This document shows, in pieces, positions 62,143-64,000 of a stretch of DNA of 64,000 bases. Source of the DNA: Loxodes magnus. Taxonomy: Eukaryota > Ciliophora > Karyorelictea > Loxodida > Loxodidae. Position numbers and translations under genes: made by a program. The notes under the pieces are model-generated. The model was not told the DNA's origin. It ran no database searches and saw only the letters and a program-made list of their open reading frames with translations. Each line of letters opens with the position of its first letter. Within the stretch, counting starts at the first letter, position 1. The stretch covers positions 27,942 through 91,941 of the forward strand of contig CAMPDV010002016.1 in NCBI GenBank assembly GCA_946699065.1. Reading direction: 5' to 3'.

Positions 62143-62611
62143 ATAAAGATCTAAAGGAATTGCCAATAAACAACTTCAAGTAAGTTTTTAAGCTTCACAT
62201 ATTACTAGACTAGACTAAGGTTTTTATTAGATCTCACTATCTTGAATCTATTAAACTGATTGGTATTCAAACGTAGTAAGCTAATTACACCTCACTCACT
62301 ATAACTACAAATAATGGTAAACCTTAATATATTTAAAAGAAGTAAAAGCTTGTTATTTTAATAGCAACTTATTTTAACCTAAATAGACAAATAATTAGAT
62401 ATTAAAGTAGCAAGGATATAAGATTAACAACCTAGCTTAATTAACTAATCACTATATCCTAATTTTAATAGCCTAGCATTATTATATTACAGTTACTAAG
62501 ACTATTAGCAACCCTTTATTTTAACAAAGCAGCTTATTAGTATTATATATTTAGTGCTTTAATGTAAAGACTATAAGAGATATACTTATAACATTTAAAT
62601 AATTATTAACC

Positions 62612-62866
62612 ATGTATCTTAGTAATAGCACATCTATATACTATTGTAGAACTTTTAATTTTATAGTGGAAATAGTTAATATGCTTAATTTATTATATTT
62701 TTGGTTATTAAACAATATAATGCTAAAAAGGCTAAAGACTTTTTTAAAAAAACTAATACAAAATTTTATCCTTCAAACAAATTCCTGGAATACAAATTCT
62801 ATCAATATTGGAATTTTCGCAAAAGATTTACCCAATAGGTGGAAAATTCTAAAGAGCCTTAAATGA
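62612..62866 (+). CDS. Small ORF, 84 codons, unknown (identical to 12,485-12,739)
   Basis: Identical to its sister copy and inside the nearly identical stretch shared by the two units. No motif recognised; same caveats as copy 1. Confidence 0.2.
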   Translation: MYLSNSTSIYYCRTFNFIVEIVNMLNLLYFWLLNNIMLKRLKTFLKKLIQNFILQTNSWNTNSINIGIFAKDLPNRWKILKSLK

Positions 62867-63309
62867 TTATTTCTTTTATCCATAGGCTATTAGCAAACAG
62901 ACTTGAATAATATTGTACGACTTTATAATTATAATATGTTAGATTAAAAGTGAAGATTAGTAAGATTCTTAAGAAATAATATAACTAGGAATAAAGCTAA
63001 AATATCAATTCCATTTTGAGGGTTTCTAATACTTATTTACTAATAAGTATCGAATAGCATTTATTTGATAATTATAAACTTGATAGTGTTTGTTTAATAT
63101 AATATAGAGAAGGTATTAAAACATTTTGTTAAAAGTAATAATTAGCTAAACTTAAATAAGTCAAAATAATAATAGAAAACAAAGATTTATTATTTGCTAT
63201 TAAGCTTCTTATATTAGTTATAAACTTAATTAATTAATATAAGCCATATATTAGACCAGGTAATAGCAAAATAATTACTATCACTAAAAGAATGTAGTTT
63301 TACCATGCT

Positions 63310-64000
63310 TTTTCCTTACTAAAAATTAATAAATAATAGAATTCCATTAAGCTCCTTTTCTCTTACTCTTCTGATGTTTCCTTCTTAAAATAAGGATAAT
63401 TTTATTTTTCTGCTATTTGGCAATTGTTTTTTCCCTGAATCGTAACATCTAAGTGTTTATCACCTCGACAAATATGTAAACCTTTCCGAAATTTATTTTG
63501 TTCTTCTTTATTTTAGCTCTCATTTACTAATGAAAAGGTTTGTTTATAAATCTGCACCTTAAAATAGTAAATTTTACCTATCTCTGCCAATTCCTTCATA
63601 TCTTGTACATGCACAATTGTTTAAACTCTGTGTTATTCCGTAATTTTTTTATACTCTTCTAAATAGTCAGAGTTAGTTTCAATTACCTTCTAGAGGTTAT
63701 GTAAAAAATGCCCGCTTACTTTCTCTGCTTTTACTCAAAAGGATGTTAATTTCTTCTATATCTTTCTATCTATATTTATAATATCGCTATTCATTCTATT
63801 AGCTGTTGCTAACTTATTTGGCTTCACTCTATTTATTGTCAATCTTTTCTGAATTAATGTGGATTATAATATTTTGCTTTAAAAGCTTTTTTACTGCAAA
63901 ACTTAATGGTTTTCTTTGGTTTACTCTTACAGTTTTATTCTCTATGGAGCACAAATTTTTTCATCGATTGCTACTTCTTTTTGAGTTTAATCTTGCTAAC
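63310..64000 (-). CDS. Gln-rich gene, copy 2, cut by window end
   Basis: Homologous to 13,180-13,870; the start Met lies outside the window. The 28-nt intron equivalent is present. At the 29-nt intron (63,588-63,616) the donor GT reads TT and the acceptor AG reads TG, so it could not be spliced normally here. The copy is probably non-functional, or the intron interpretation of copy 1 is wrong. Confidence 0.35.

Larger units (their letters stand above)
48838..64000. repeat. Large duplicated unit, copy 2
   Basis: Corresponds to 1 to about 13,870 and runs off the window. It is longer than copy 1 by a net 1.3 kb, mostly from the 0.8-kb retroelement insertion at 53.1 kb and the larger 3' array at 55.2-56.3 kb, partly offset by a deletion of about 380 bp inside the retroelement relic near 51,682. 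Confidence 0.9.

Noticed and set aside
1..64000. Telomeric repeats or chromosome ends
   Set aside because: No tandem G-rich or C-rich telomere-type arrays are visible; C-rich CCCGAAA motifs are dispersed and not telomeric.

Overview
The window looks like nuclear DNA of a ciliate with a radically altered genetic code. It is extremely AT-rich (about four fifths A+T by eye). Recognisable proteins only make sense if TAA and TAG are read as Gln and TGA as Trp, with TGA also used as the terminal stop. That is the reading of karyorelictean ciliates such as Loxodes and Parduczia (NCBI table 27), or of Condylostoma (table 28). In this code any frame can stay open, so open frames alone are not evidence. 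I relied on family motifs, on frames depleted of TAA/TAG/TGA, on paralogue comparison, and on tiny GT-AG introns (about 17-29 nt) that restore frame. Whether this is germline or somatic DNA cannot be decided here; the density of decayed retroelements and duplications fits germline-type DNA.

Layout. A large duplicated unit fills 1 to at least 14.0 kb and recurs at about 48.84 kb to the window end. A shorter third copy lies at about 26.55-34.37 kb, and a 2.2-kb inverted piece at about 41.27-43.44 kb. Each copy carries a WD40 beta-propeller gene: minus strand at 6.89-7.98, 30.81-31.77 and 57.02-58.11 kb, and plus strand at 41.39-42.45 kb. Three are intact and one has a 1-base frameshift. Downstream of each lies a conserved noncoding array (CCCGAAA-type motifs, a 40-bp tandem repeat and an 835-bp duplication in the 28-30 kb copy). 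The long copies also carry a multi-exon coiled-coil gene (about 10.5-12.0 kb and its broken copy at 60.7-62.2 kb) and a Gln-rich gene (about 13.2-14.0 kb and a copy cut by the window end).

Mobile DNA. At least four non-LTR retrotransposon relics of one broad type are present. They supply an AP-type endonuclease, a linker, a reverse transcriptase core and a Cys-Cys-His-Cys C-terminus followed by an acidic tail. Two lie on minus at 1.6-4.3 and 50.4-52.7 kb, and two on plus at 43.4-48.3 and 53.1-53.9 kb. The last one is flanked by a 15-bp target-site duplication and has empty sites in the other two copies. A roughly 90-bp SINE-like insertion, also with a target-site duplication, lies at 33.8 kb.

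Unique segments between the units hold a decayed RING-coiled-coil-pentapeptide-WD40 gene (22.5-24.5 kb), a sharply bounded GC-rich coding island (25.06-25.35 kb), a three-exon Gag-like zinc-knuckle gene (25.5-26.2 kb) with a decayed relative at 36 kb, a small PH-like ORF (34.45-34.72 kb), tRNA relics (37.6-38.3 kb) and another coding-like stretch (40.65-41.16 kb). The rest is AT-rich DNA in which I recognise no gene.
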